NCBI RefSeq assembly: GCF_029211325.2
Contig: NZ_CP135996.1
Span: forward strand, 2,108,001-2,172,000
From: Caproicibacterium argilliputei
GTDB lineage: Bacteria > Bacillota > Clostridia > Oscillospirales > Acutalibacteraceae
Direction of reading: 5' to 3'
DNA: 64,000 nucleotides
The notes under the pieces are model-generated. The model ran no database searches and was not told the DNA's origin. It was given only the letters and a program-made list of their open reading frames with translations. Below are positions 35,669 through 43,642 of this stretch, in pieces (position 1 is the first letter of the stretch; every line of letters begins with the position of its first letter). Both the position numbers and the translations under genes were made by a program.

Positions 35669-36676
35669 TCAGGATGCAAATAAAGGCAGATTTGCTTCCT
35701 TTTGACCGTGCAGTGTTCGTATGGCGGCGGGCTGTTTCTCTGACAGCACCACGCCAAAATGGGACGCCAAAAACTTTTTGCGGCTGACGTCAACCTCCAT
35801 AAACTGTACGGATTCGTCTGTGAGCGAAGCTTTCAGCTGCATCACAGCCTCCAGACTGCCGGTGCGAGCAGGGTCCCAAAACGCCAGCACCACCGGTTTT
35901 TCAGACGGCATTAAAATCTGTTCAAAGTCGTTCATTTCTTCAATATACCGTTCAGCGGCGGTCGCGGCGGTCGCACCATCGGCTGCTGCCGTTGTAATCT
36001 GCCGCAAATACTTTTCCCGCACATCTCCCGCTGCAAACACACCGCCCACGGTGGTTTCCATCCGGTCATTTGTCACAATCCATCCCTGCCGGTTCAGCGG
36101 AAGACTGTCCTGCAAAAAGCCGGTCGCCGGAATCATGCCGACAAAAAAGAAAACACCGTTGCAGGGATATTTATAGACGCTGCCTGTGCGGCTGTCCCGT
36201 ATGGTCACACCGGTTACATGGTCACTGCCTTCAACGCGCACCACTGTACTGTTCCAAAGAAACTCCATCTTAGGGTGTGCAAGTGCCTTTTCCGCTGACT
36301 GGCGGTTGCAGTCCAGAACTCCCTGCTCATGCAACACCACAACGGTGACACGACTCGCGTATTTTGTAAGGAACAAACCTTCCTCAATCGCCTGGTCGCC
36401 GCTGCCCACCACAACCACATGCTGGTCCTGAAAAAACGCCGCGTCACAGGTTGCACAGTAGGCAACTCCCTGCCCGGTCAGCTCGCGCTCCCCCGGAATG
36501 CCGAGGATACGGGCAGAAGTACCCGTTGCCAGAATGACCGCTTTCGCGGTGAAGGACGCCGGAACATCTGCCGCCAAGGACTGGCTCATCCGCAGCCTGC
36601 TGCGAATTGCCGGAGAATTGGAACAGCAGCTGGCGCAATACTGGAACCGTTTTGAGCCGGAAATTTCCGGAACCAT
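35669..36676 (-). pseudogene. Thioredoxin reductase lacking the N-terminal FAD domain, with thioredoxin-like tail
   Basis: From about residue 42 the frame matches thioredoxin reductase: AKAVILATGTSAR, the redox-active CATCDAAFF, the NAD(P)H-binding VVVVGSGDQAIEEG and GVFAAGDVREK near the end. Some 75 C-terminal residues form a thioredoxin-like domain (PVVLAFWDPARTGSLEAV) in which the CXXC is missing. In intact enzymes about 110 residues including the FAD-binding GxGxxG precede AKAVILATG; here only about 41 unrelated residues do, and there is no ribosome binding site before the ATG at 36676. I read it as a 5'-truncated gene. If expressed, it could not bind FAD in the usual way. Confidence 0.65.
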
Positions 36677-36701
36677 GTCCGAAAAGCTCTATTACTAAGC
36701 G
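36575..36701 (+). pseudogene. Possible 3' fragment of an unidentified plus-strand gene
   Basis: Opposite the abnormal N-terminus of the truncated reductase, the plus strand is open and ends in a natural-looking C-terminus (LLRIAGELEQQLAQYWNRF, then SGTMSEKLYY and TAA). The codon pattern looks more gene-like than the minus strand here. It may be the tail of a gene whose body was lost when the reductase lost its 5' end. I do not recognise the protein. Confidence 0.3.
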
Positions 36702-36716
36702 GCTGCTTCAGCCGCA

Positions 36717-36776
36717 TCAAAAAAGGTGTCCGCGCAGCCGCAGGCTGTTTGGACGCCCTTTTTTGATGCGTTTCGG
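36717..36776. terminator. Intrinsic terminator of the rib operon
   Basis: GCATCAAAAAAGG-GTCC and GGAC-CCTTTTTTGATGC form a long stem around GC-rich inner bases. It ends the rib operon on the minus strand and can act on both strands. Confidence 0.85.
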
Positions 36777-36777
36777 T

Positions 36778-37245
36778 TCAGTTCTTCAGTTCGTGAATCA
36801 AATTTACCATTTCCACGGCATCCGCCGCGCACGCAAAGCCTTTGTTGCCCGCTTTGGTTCCCGCGCGCTCAACCGCCTGCTCAATATTTTCTGTGGTAAG
36901 CACACCGAACAGGACCGGCACGCCGGTCGCCAGCGACACCTGCGCAATGCCTTTGGACATCTCATTGCAGACATACTCGTAGTGGCTCGTGCTGCCGCGG
37001 ATGACCGCGCCCAGGCAAATGACCGCGTCATAGCGCCCGCTTTCCGCCAACTTGGATGCAATCAGCGGCAGCTCAAACGCGCCCGGCACCCACGCCACGT
37101 CGATGTGCTCCTCAGCAACCCCGCGGCGGCGCAAGCCGTCCAGCGCGCCGTCCAAAAGTTTTGTGGTAATCAGTTCATTAAAGCGGGCAACGGCAATGCC
37201 GATTCTGGCGCCCTGCGCGACCAGAGTTCCTTCATAAATACGCAT
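36778..37245 (-). CDS. ribH: 6,7-Dimethyl-8-ribityllumazine synthase
   Basis: The 155-residue protein is a complete lumazine synthase: [13 protein letters not shown] at the start, [25 protein letters not shown] with the catalytic His, and [15 protein letters not shown]. It condenses the pyrimidine product of RibD with the four-carbon product of RibB and assembles into large icosahedral or pentameric shells. AAAAAGGAG lies before the ATG. It is the last gene of the rib operon, directly after ribBA. Confidence 0.97.
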   Translation of the reverse strand: MRIYEGTLVAQGARIGIAVARFNELITTKLLDGALDGLRRRGVAEEHIDVAWVPGAFELPLIASKLAESGRYDAVICLGAVIRGSTSHYEYVCNEMSKGIAQVSLATGVPVLFGVLTTENIEQAVERAGTKAGNKGFACAADAVEMVNLIHELKN

Positions 37246-37260
37246 ATTCTTTCTCCTTTT

Positions 37261-38460
37261 TCAGTAGTGTAACAGATGACCCATTTTTTCCTGCTTGGTT
37301 TTCAAGTAAAACAAATCGTCTGCTGTGGCGGGCACCTCAAGCGGCACCCGTCGGGCAATCGTGACGCCGCAGGCAGAAAGCTGCCGCACCTTGTCCGGAT
37401 TGTTTGTCAGCAGGCGCACGCTTTTTACCCCCAAATCGCGCAAAATCTGCGCACCGACCGTATAATCGCGCAGGTCGTCCGCAAAACCGAGCGCCCGGTT
37501 GGCCTCAACCGTATCCATGCCGCGGTCCTGCAGGGCATACGCGCGCAGTTTGTTGAGCAAGCCAATGCCGCGCCCCTCCTGCCGCAAGTACAGCAGCACA
37601 CCGCACCCCTCCTGCTCTATTTGCCGCATAGCGGCGGCAAACTGCTGACCGCAGTCGCAGCGGAGGGAGCCGAAGGCATCGCCGGTCAGGCACTCGGAGT
37701 GCACCCTGCACAGCACATTTTCTCCATTGCCAAGCGTTCCCTTCACCAAAGCAACATGGTGCTCCCCGTTCAGCTGATTTTGGTAGCCGTAAGCCGTAAA
37801 CTGCCCGTACCGAGTCGGCAGTTGAACGGCAGCTTCCTGCTTTACAAAGGTTTCGTGTGTTTTGCGGTACGCCTGCAAAGCCCGAATGGTCAGCATTTTC
37901 AGGTTCCATTTCTCCGCCAGTTTCTGCAGCTCTGCCTGCCGCATCATGGTGCCGTCCTGCCGCATCACCTCGCAGCACAAACCGCACTCCTGCAAACCCG
38001 CAAGGCGCATGAGGTCAACCGTTGCCTCCGTGTGGCCGGCGCGCTCCAGCACACCATGCTCCCGCGCACGCAGCGGAAACAGATGGCCGGGGCGGCGGAA
38101 GTCAGACGGCTTTGCCCCCTCGGCGGCGCAGGCACGTGCAGTCACCGCGCGCTCCTGTGCAGAAATACCCGTAGTGGTTGCGGCAAAATCAATGGAAACC
38201 GTAAAAGCGGTTTCGTGGTTGTCAGTGTTTTCCGCCACCATCGGCGGCAGCCCCAGCCGGTCACAAAGCGCGCCGCTCATCGGCAGACAAATCAGCCCCT
38301 TTGCATAGGTCGCCATGAAATTCACCGTTTCTGTTGCCGCAAACTGTGCGGCACAGATAAAGTCCCCTTCGTTTTCCCGACTTTCATCATCCGTTACCAA
38401 GATGATTTTTCCCTGCCGCAAATCCTCCAGTGCCTCTTCTACGGTATGAAACGCGTCCAT
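37261..38460 (-). CDS. ribBA: 3,4-Dihydroxy-2-butanone 4-phosphate synthase / GTP cyclohydrolase II
   Basis: The 399-residue bifunctional protein has RibB in residues 1-200 ([25 protein letters not shown]) and RibA in the rest ([20 protein letters not shown] with the zinc Cys, then [17 protein letters not shown]). It makes the two entry products of riboflavin synthesis from ribulose 5-phosphate and GTP. GGAGGG six bases before the ATG fixes the start. Both halves keep their catalytic motifs. It lies between ribE and ribH. Confidence 0.97.
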   Translation of the reverse strand: MDAFHTVEEALEDLRQGKIILVTDDESRENEGDFICAAQFAATETVNFMATYAKGLICLPMSGALCDRLGLPPMVAENTDNHETAFTVSIDFAATTTGISAQERAVTARACAAEGAKPSDFRRPGHLFPLRAREHGVLERAGHTEATVDLMRLAGLQECGLCCEVMRQDGTMMRQAELQKLAEKWNLKMLTIRALQAYRKTHETFVKQEAAVQLPTRYGQFTAYGYQNQLNGEHHVALVKGTLGNGENVLCRVHSECLTGDAFGSLRCDCGQQFAAAMRQIEQEGCGVLLYLRQEGRGIGLLNKLRAYALQDRGMDTVEANRALGFADDLRDYTVGAQILRDLGVKSVRLLTNNPDKVRQLSACGVTIARRVPLEVPATADDLFYLKTKQEKMGHLLHY

Positions 38461-38471
38461 CAGAATCCCTC

Positions 38472-39110
38472 CTAAAATCCAAATTTTTTGAGATACGCCT
38501 GCGTGACACCGCTTTCCGGTGCCGACAGACCCAGCAGCTTTTCGATGTATTTTCCGACACAGTCCGTTTCCACATTGACCAAATCGCCCGCCCTGCGCTC
38601 GCTAAGCGTGGTGCTCGCGGCGGTGTGCGGAATGACGGAAACCGAAAAAGTTTCGCCGCTGACTTCCGCCACGGTCAGGCTGACGCCATCCACCGTAACG
38701 GAACCTTTTTTTACAAGATAGCGCAGAAGCGCCGCGTCACAGCGAATGATGTACCAGACGGCGCTGCCATCCCGGCGCACGGAAAGCACCGTTCCGGTGC
38801 CGTCAATGTGTCCGGCAACCAGGTGCCCGCCCAAACGCCCGCCCACTGGCAGGGCACGCTCCAAATTCACGCGGCTGCCACGGTGCAGCCGCCCCAGTGC
38901 CGTATACAGCAGTGTTTCATGCACCACGTCCGCCGTGAAGCCGTCCGGGCGGCGCTCTGTCACCGTCAGGCACACGCCGTTGACTGCCACGCTGTCCCCC
39001 AGCTGCAGCTCGTCCGGCACCTTTGCCGCGCAAACGGACAATGCCAGCGACGCTGCACCGTGCCGGATTTCCTGCACGGTGCCAACCTCCTCAATTATGC
39101 CGGTAAACAC
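38472..39110 (-). CDS. ribE: Riboflavin synthase, alpha chain
   Basis: The 212-residue protein has the two tandem lumazine-binding domains of riboflavin synthase, each opening with a similar motif ([10 protein letters not shown] and [12 protein letters not shown]) and carrying [11 protein letters not shown] and [10 protein letters not shown]. It converts two lumazines to riboflavin. The start is a GTG that overlaps the end of ribD by 16 bp, so its translation probably depends on ribD. The length is normal for the family. Confidence 0.95.
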   Translation of the reverse strand: MFTGIIEEVGTVQEIRHGAASLALSVCAAKVPDELQLGDSVAVNGVCLTVTERRPDGFTADVVHETLLYTALGRLHRGSRVNLERALPVGGRLGGHLVAGHIDGTGTVLSVRRDGSAVWYIIRCDAALLRYLVKKGSVTVDGVSLTVAEVSGETFSVSVIPHTAASTTLSERRAGDLVNVETDCVGKYIEKLLGLSAPESGVTQAYLKKFGF

Positions 39111-40195
39111 GGAATCACCCGGCTTTCTAGCAGCAAATCATCCCCCAGCGGTGTCACTTCCGATACCGTCAGGCGATATGCATCCTGCACGGTGGAAACG
39201 CCGCTGCCGCCCACCGGCCCTTTGGCAGCTGCGCCGCCAAACAGCTTCGGCGCAAGGTACGCCTGCACCTTTTGCACAATGCCGCTCTGCAGCGCAGACC
39301 AGTTGAGCGCCGCACCGCCCTCCAGCAGGACACTGTCAATCTGCCGCCGCCCCAGTTCCTGCATCAGGGCACAAAGATTCACGTGACCCGCCTGCTCCGG
39401 CAGGGGCAGCACCTCGCAGCCCGCTTCCAGATACGGCTGGCGATGCGCTTCCGCTGTGCTGCCGCACACCAAAAGGGTGCGCACCTCTTTGGCTGTGCGC
39501 ACCACCTGCGCAGTGAGCGGCGTGCGCAGGTGCGTATCACAAATCACACGAATCGGACTGCGTCCGCCCGGCAGGCGGCAGGTCAGCAGCGGATCGTCTG
39601 CCAGCACCGTACCCACACCTGCCAAAACCGCCGTGTACCGGCTGCGGTCCTGCTGCACTCGCAGCCGCGCCTCCCTGCCGGTAATCCACTTGGAAAATCC
39701 GGCAGCTGTGGCGATTTTTCCGTCCAACGTCATGGCGTACTTCATCACAACAAACGGAGTTCGGCTCTGGATGTAGTGCAGGAATACTTCATTGAGCCGG
39801 TCGCACGCCGCCTGCAGAACGTGTTCCGTCACCGCCACGCTGTGTTCCCGCAAAATGCGGATTCCCCTGCCCGCCACCAGCGGATTGGGGTCGCCGGAAC
39901 CGACCACCACCCGCGCAATGCCGCTTTCCAGAATCGCATCCGTACACGGGGGTGTTTTTCCCCAGTGACAGCACGGTTCTAGTGTGACATACAGCGTCGC
40001 GCCGCGCGGCGATTCCCGACAGTCCGCCAGCGCCTGCCGCTCCGCGTGCGGGCCGCCGAACTGCCGGTGGTACCCGCTGCCAATGACACGGTCGTCCTTA
40101 ACCACCACGGCGCCGACCATCGGGTTGGGGCTGACGCGCCCGCAGCCCTTTTGGGCAAGCTCCAGTGCCAGGCGCATATACGTTTCGTCCGTCAT
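39095..40195 (-). CDS. ribD: Bifunctional pyrimidine deaminase/reductase
   Basis: The 366-residue protein has an N-terminal deaminase domain with the zinc site HAE (H50, E52) and PCCHWGKTPPC (C75, C84), and a C-terminal reductase domain with KYAMTLDGKIA and LLEGGAALN. It performs the second and third steps of riboflavin synthesis. GGGAGG six bases before the ATG is the ribosome binding site, and part of it can pair with upstream leader RNA. It is the first gene of the rib operon, behind the FMN riboswitch. Confidence 0.95.
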   Translation of the reverse strand: MTDETYMRLALELAQKGCGRVSPNPMVGAVVVKDDRVIGSGYHRQFGGPHAERQALADCRESPRGATLYVTLEPCCHWGKTPPCTDAILESGIARVVVGSGDPNPLVAGRGIRILREHSVAVTEHVLQAACDRLNEVFLHYIQSRTPFVVMKYAMTLDGKIATAAGFSKWITGREARLRVQQDRSRYTAVLAGVGTVLADDPLLTCRLPGGRSPIRVICDTHLRTPLTAQVVRTAKEVRTLLVCGSTAEAHRQPYLEAGCEVLPLPEQAGHVNLCALMQELGRRQIDSVLLEGGAALNWSALQSGIVQKVQAYLAPKLFGGAAAKGPVGGSGVSTVQDAYRLTVSEVTPLGDDLLLESRVIPCLPA

Positions 40196-40205
40196 AAAAA
40201 ACCTC

Positions 40206-40284
40206 CCATACAGAAAAAATCCCCTGAATCCGAATACTTCAGGGGATCTGTTCCAAGCGGAGCCGCGGCGGTTTTCCTGTATGG
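40206..40284 (-). promoter_or_regulatory. Second leader terminator enclosed by a stem that reaches the ribD ribosome binding site
   Basis: A hairpin at 40213-40247 (ATCCCCTGAA/TTCAGGGGAT, then TTTTTT on the minus strand) is a second terminator in the rib leader. It is enclosed by CCATACAG (minus strand, 40277-40284) and CTGTATGG (40206-40213), which pair perfectly and take in the first two bases of GGGAGG. Confidence 0.6.
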
Positions 40285-40292
40285 AAATATAA

Positions 40293-40333
40293 CAAAAAGT
40301 CCTGAAACGACAAAGAACATCATTTCAGGACAG
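40293..40333 (-). terminator. Expression-platform terminator of the FMN riboswitch
   Basis: On the minus strand GTCCTGAAA and TTTCAGGAC flank a loop and are followed by TTTTTGTTA. It lies about 40 bases after the aptamer. Confidence 0.8.
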
Positions 40334-40371
40334 AAAATACAGGTATTAAAACGCAGCAGAACTGCTTCTGC

Positions 40372-40486
40372 AATCTTCTTTCATTCAGACTGTAACTGCC
40401 GGCCCCGGAATTACACCGGATCATGCCTTACGGCTCGTGGGCTTTACCACCGATAGGGACTTTCACCCTGCCCCGAAGATTCTTAT
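40372..40486 (-). ncRNA. FMN riboswitch (RFN element)
   Basis: On the minus strand the conserved RFN blocks are all present in order: TCTTCGGGGCAGGGTGAAA, CGGTGGTAAAGCCCACGAGC, a variable arm, GATCCGGTGTAATTCCGGGG, CCGGCAGTTACAGTCTG and GAAAGAAGA closing helix P1. It binds FMN and should stop transcription of ribD-ribE-ribBA-ribH when FMN is plentiful. Confidence 0.96.
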
Positions 40487-40535
40487 TCAATTGCTGTTAT
40501 TATAGGTGATTTTACAAAACCTGTCAAGCCATTTT

Positions 40536-42095
40536 TCAGGCTTTGGCGCCAGCAACATCTTGCTTTGCCGACTCCGGCGCTTCGCCGCGCATGGTGCGTG
40601 CATAGGAAAATCCGCGGTCATTCTGCCGTTTAACCGGTGTCAGTTCAAAGTACACCACGGCGTTTTCCTGCAGGGAAAGCTGCAGGAAAAGCTCCGCGTT
40701 TTCTGCAAACTTCTGCTCGGTAGCGAGAAACGGTACAGCCGCCTGCCGCAGCAGCGTGTTCTGGGCTTCGGAGGGGCTGGCCGGTTCGCCCATGTCGTGC
40801 CACATTTTCAGCGGATTGCAGGTTGTTTCATCCACCGTTTTGGTCAGCAGGCACCATTCCTCCGCGCGGTCCGCCGGCAGCCGGAACTGCAGGGAAAGCG
40901 CGCGTCCGGTGCGGTACAGTGAAAGGTTCCACGCCACGCCGCAGTATCGGCCGTCTGCCTTTTTCACAATGACCGCATCGTCCGAACGGTGCACGCACGT
41001 GCCCTGCAAATCTTTGTAAAACCGGAAAGTCCAGAAAGTCGGCTTGGGAATGCAGCCGTTCGCAACCAAACCGAAACCGCCGTGGAAGGGGGTAAACGGC
41101 ACACCGGATTCCTCAAAAATATCGCCGAACGTCCAGTAAGAGTAGGTTTCGTTGTCGTCGCCCAAACGGGAAAGCTGCTGGGCAATGTAAGCGGCATTCT
41201 GGTTGGTGTCGTGCAGCGGCGTTCTGGGATTATACGAGGTATTAAACTCCGTTACATGAATCGGCAGACCACGGTACTGCGGGAAGCTGTCCGTGATTTC
41301 GCGGGTGGTATGCAGATTGGCAAGCCCCGCATCCGGCTCGTTCAGCTTCGCATAGCCGCAGTGACCCACAAACTCCGGCTGGTCAATGGTATAGTGATGG
41401 CGTGAAATGAAATCCACCGGAATCTTCTTATCGCTGCAGAACTCCAGAAAAGCGCGAATCCAGATTTCGTCGGTACCGCCGCAGCACGCCGGGCCACCCA
41501 CCTGAAAGCGCGCGTCCACTTCCTTGACAGCGGCAAAGGTGCGCTCGAACAGATGAAAATATTCCTTCTGGTCGGCATCCTTCCAGAATCCGGCAAGGTT
41601 CGGCTCGTTCCAAACCTCCACCGGCCATGTAACCACTTCATCCGCACCGTAACGCTCCATTAGGTGGCGCAGCGTTGCCTGCACCAGCGCACACCAGGCA
41701 TTGTAGCTTTTGGGCGGAGTTACGTTCCCGTTCCAATAAAACACGGTCTGCTCACCGGACGCCAGTGCCTTCGGCATAAAGCCAAGTTCCAAAAACGGCC
41801 GCAGTCCTACTTTTCGATAGCTGTCCATCACCATATCCAAATAGGTGAAATTGTACTCCGGCACCACGTTGCCGTTTTCATCCTTGTACTCCTGGTAAAT
41901 CGCCATGTCCTCACAGAAAAGGCCATGGCCGCGGATGTGCTTGAACCCGATTTCGCGCTGTACCAGCGCCAGCTGGTCCTGATATTCCTTTTGCAGCGCC
42001 AGACCCATACGTCCGGTACCCACGCATTCGTCTGCGCCGTTGTGAAACGGCACCGTATCTGCCGGAAGGATCCGGTAACTTTTGCTTTCCTGCAT
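40536..42095 (-). CDS. Glycoside hydrolase family 39 beta-xylosidase
   Basis: The 519-residue protein has the GH39 catalytic pair: the acid/base Glu 164 in VEVWNEPNL and the nucleophile Glu 283 in PIHVTEFNTSY, within a TIM barrel that is followed by a beta-sandwich tail. GH39 enzymes remove xylose from the non-reducing end of xylo-oligosaccharides with retention. There is no signal peptide, so it works on imported oligomers. A divergent AraC regulator starts 105 bp away and probably controls it. The gene is monocistronic and its end is close to the rib leader. Confidence 0.93.
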   Translation of the reverse strand: MQESKSYRILPADTVPFHNGADECVGTGRMGLALQKEYQDQLALVQREIGFKHIRGHGLFCEDMAIYQEYKDENGNVVPEYNFTYLDMVMDSYRKVGLRPFLELGFMPKALASGEQTVFYWNGNVTPPKSYNAWCALVQATLRHLMERYGADEVVTWPVEVWNEPNLAGFWKDADQKEYFHLFERTFAAVKEVDARFQVGGPACCGGTDEIWIRAFLEFCSDKKIPVDFISRHHYTIDQPEFVGHCGYAKLNEPDAGLANLHTTREITDSFPQYRGLPIHVTEFNTSYNPRTPLHDTNQNAAYIAQQLSRLGDDNETYSYWTFGDIFEESGVPFTPFHGGFGLVANGCIPKPTFWTFRFYKDLQGTCVHRSDDAVIVKKADGRYCGVAWNLSLYRTGRALSLQFRLPADRAEEWCLLTKTVDETTCNPLKMWHDMGEPASPSEAQNTLLRQAAVPFLATEQKFAENAELFLQLSLQENAVVYFELTPVKRQNDRGFSYARTMRGEAPESAKQDVAGAKA

Positions 42096-42126
42096 CCTAA
42101 AAAAACACTCCGTTCTCCACTTTTTC

Positions 42127-42155
42127 TTGACCGCTGTGCGGCCGGGTGGTATACT
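42127..42155 (+). promoter_or_regulatory. Sigma-A promoter for the AraC-type gene next to GH39
   Basis: TTGACC, a 17-bp spacer and TATACT lie 45 bp before the ATG. TTGACCG is repeated 37 bp downstream. Confidence 0.65.
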
Positions 42156-42200
42156 GACTGAAATTGACCGATTCTTCTTTTATGTAAGGAAGTCTGCCAC

Positions 42201-43016
42201 ATGAATCATATCCGCTACATCGGCTACAGTGCGGTGCATACTGAAAACTTCATCTTCGACGTTCCCGGCGGGCACGACTGCTGGCTGCTGCTGCTGACAC
42301 ACACGCCGGCGCTGTTCTTTGTGGACGGCACCCTGCGGGAATACCCCGCCAAGTGCGCGGTGCTGTTTGCACCACGGCAAAAAATCTACTACCGCGCCTG
42401 CGGCAGCACATACGAAAACGACTGGATCCGCTTTGACTCTACGGAAACGTACGTTTCCACTCTGCCGGTGCAGGGGCGGCCGTTTTTGCTGCCGGACCCC
42501 GAATACTGCCACAGCCTGTTTCAGCTGCTGACGTGGGAGCACACCATGCCCGGGCTGAACAGCGAACGAACCGTAGACCAGCTGCTGCGTGTGCTGTTTA
42601 CCAAGCTGCTGGAAGCCTGTTCGCTGAAGTCTTCGTTTCCGCACTACCACAGCCTGCTTTTGATGCGCAAAGAGATTTACAACCATCCGCAGGGCGACTG
42701 GACGGTTCCCCGCATGGCAGAACAGCTGCACCTCAGCTCCGGATACCTGCAGGTGCTGTACAAAAAAATCTTCGGTACTTCCTGCATGGAGGATGTCATT
42801 GACGGGCGCATCCGCATGGCGGAAGACCAGCTTCTGTACACAGACAAACCCGTTTCAGAAGTGGCAGAGCAGTGCGGCTACAGCAACCTGGAGCATTTCT
42901 GCCGGCAGTTCAAAAAAACAGCTGGGCTTTCTCCCACCGCGTTCCGCAAGCAGGCGGATGCTTCGGAACAAACCTTCCTGTACCATGATATACAACTTGC
43001 GCCGCCGGCACAATGA
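42201..43016 (+). CDS. AraC family transcriptional regulator (GH39-linked)
   Basis: The 271-residue protein has an N-terminal cupin-type sensor domain (about residues 15-120) and a C-terminal AraC domain with two helix-turn-helix motifs (TVPRMAEQLHLSSGYLQVLY and VSEVAEQCGYSNLEHFCRQF). AAGGAAG lies upstream of the ATG. It is divergent from the GH39 beta-xylosidase gene, so activation of that gene by a xylose-type ligand is a fair inference. A hairpin terminator follows. Confidence 0.92.
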   Translation: MNHIRYIGYSAVHTENFIFDVPGGHDCWLLLLTHTPALFFVDGTLREYPAKCAVLFAPRQKIYYRACGSTYENDWIRFDSTETYVSTLPVQGRPFLLPDPEYCHSLFQLLTWEHTMPGLNSERTVDQLLRVLFTKLLEACSLKSSFPHYHSLLLMRKEIYNHPQGDWTVPRMAEQLHLSSGYLQVLYKKIFGTSCMEDVIDGRIRMAEDQLLYTDKPVSEVAEQCGYSNLEHFCRQFKKTAGLSPTAFRKQADASEQTFLYHDIQLAPPAQ

Positions 43017-43054
43017 TGTATCCCCACGCATTTTTGACGGATTCTTCTTTTCGC

Positions 43055-43099
43055 AGAAAGACCGGCAGCAGGGCACCCCGCCGCCGGTCTTTCTTTCAC
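43055..43099. terminator. Intrinsic terminator after the GH39-linked AraC gene
   Basis: AGAAAGACCGGC and GCCGGTCTTTCT pair around a GC-rich inner stem, followed by TTC. It may also end the small leftward gene at 43114. Confidence 0.8.
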
Positions 43100-43113
43100 A
43101 GGAAAAGCACACA

Positions 43114-43218
43114 TCAACAAACGCTTCGCAGAACCGCTGCAGCCACAATGGCACACACCACCAGTGCGGTCGCAGCCATGGAAATCAGAAAAACTTTGAG
43201 GGCGGCGTGTTCAGTCAC
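43114..43218 (-). CDS. 34-residue single-pass membrane peptide
   Basis: A GTG codon eight bases after AAAGGAGG opens a frame of 34 residues: a short head (MTEHAALKVF), one hydrophobic helix rich in Ala and Val (LISMAATALVVCAIVAAAVL) and the tail RSVC. The strong ribosome binding site and clean membrane helix suggest a real small protein. I do not recognise a family. It is read leftwards between the AraC-type gene and the chemoreceptor gene. Confidence 0.5.
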   Translation of the reverse strand: MTEHAALKVFLISMAATALVVCAIVAAAVLRSVC

Positions 43219-43343
43219 TTCAGCATCCTCCTTTGCAGGCATCCCTTTCTTCTTTATCTTTATTGTAGTCCTGCAGGACGGCGGCTGTGTTTCGTTTGGG
43301 TTAAATGCTCATTAAATTTCGATGTTTGTTCCATTGCCCGTTT

Positions 43344-43390
43344 GAGGGCGGTCACACGGCGTTTTTCTGCTGCGTGTCCGCCCTTTTTTG
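43344..43390 (+). terminator. Terminator without an obvious gene
   Basis: GGGCGG-CACACG and CGTGT-CCGCCC form a hairpin followed by TTTTTT on the plus strand. No plus-strand gene ends here; the upstream AraC gene already has a terminator about 250 bp before. The gap of 424 bp between 43218 and 43643 otherwise holds only A/T-rich sequence and the chemoreceptor promoter. Confidence 0.6.
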
Positions 43391-43537
43391 CGCAGTTTTG
43401 CCGTTTTCCGCCTGCCGCTGCCGCGGAAAATAGAGAAATATTTTTAGAATTTTCAAACATAAAGTTCGCAATTTGTATTTTCTTTATGTTTATTACGCCT
43501 ATTTTCAAATTATATCTTTATATATTTTGCTGAATGA

Positions 43538-43566
43538 TGGACTTTTTCGCACTATAGATATATAAT
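43538..43566 (+). promoter_or_regulatory. Probable sigma-A promoter for the first chemoreceptor
   Basis: TGGACT, a 17-bp spacer and TATAAT lie about 75 bp before the ATG. I see no sigma-D-type box. Confidence 0.5.
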
Positions 43567-43642
43567 GAATCATATCACGAATAAACTGGCTTTTTTATAT
43601 CTGCTTATTTGGGCATGATTATGATTTTTAGGAGGTTCTAAC

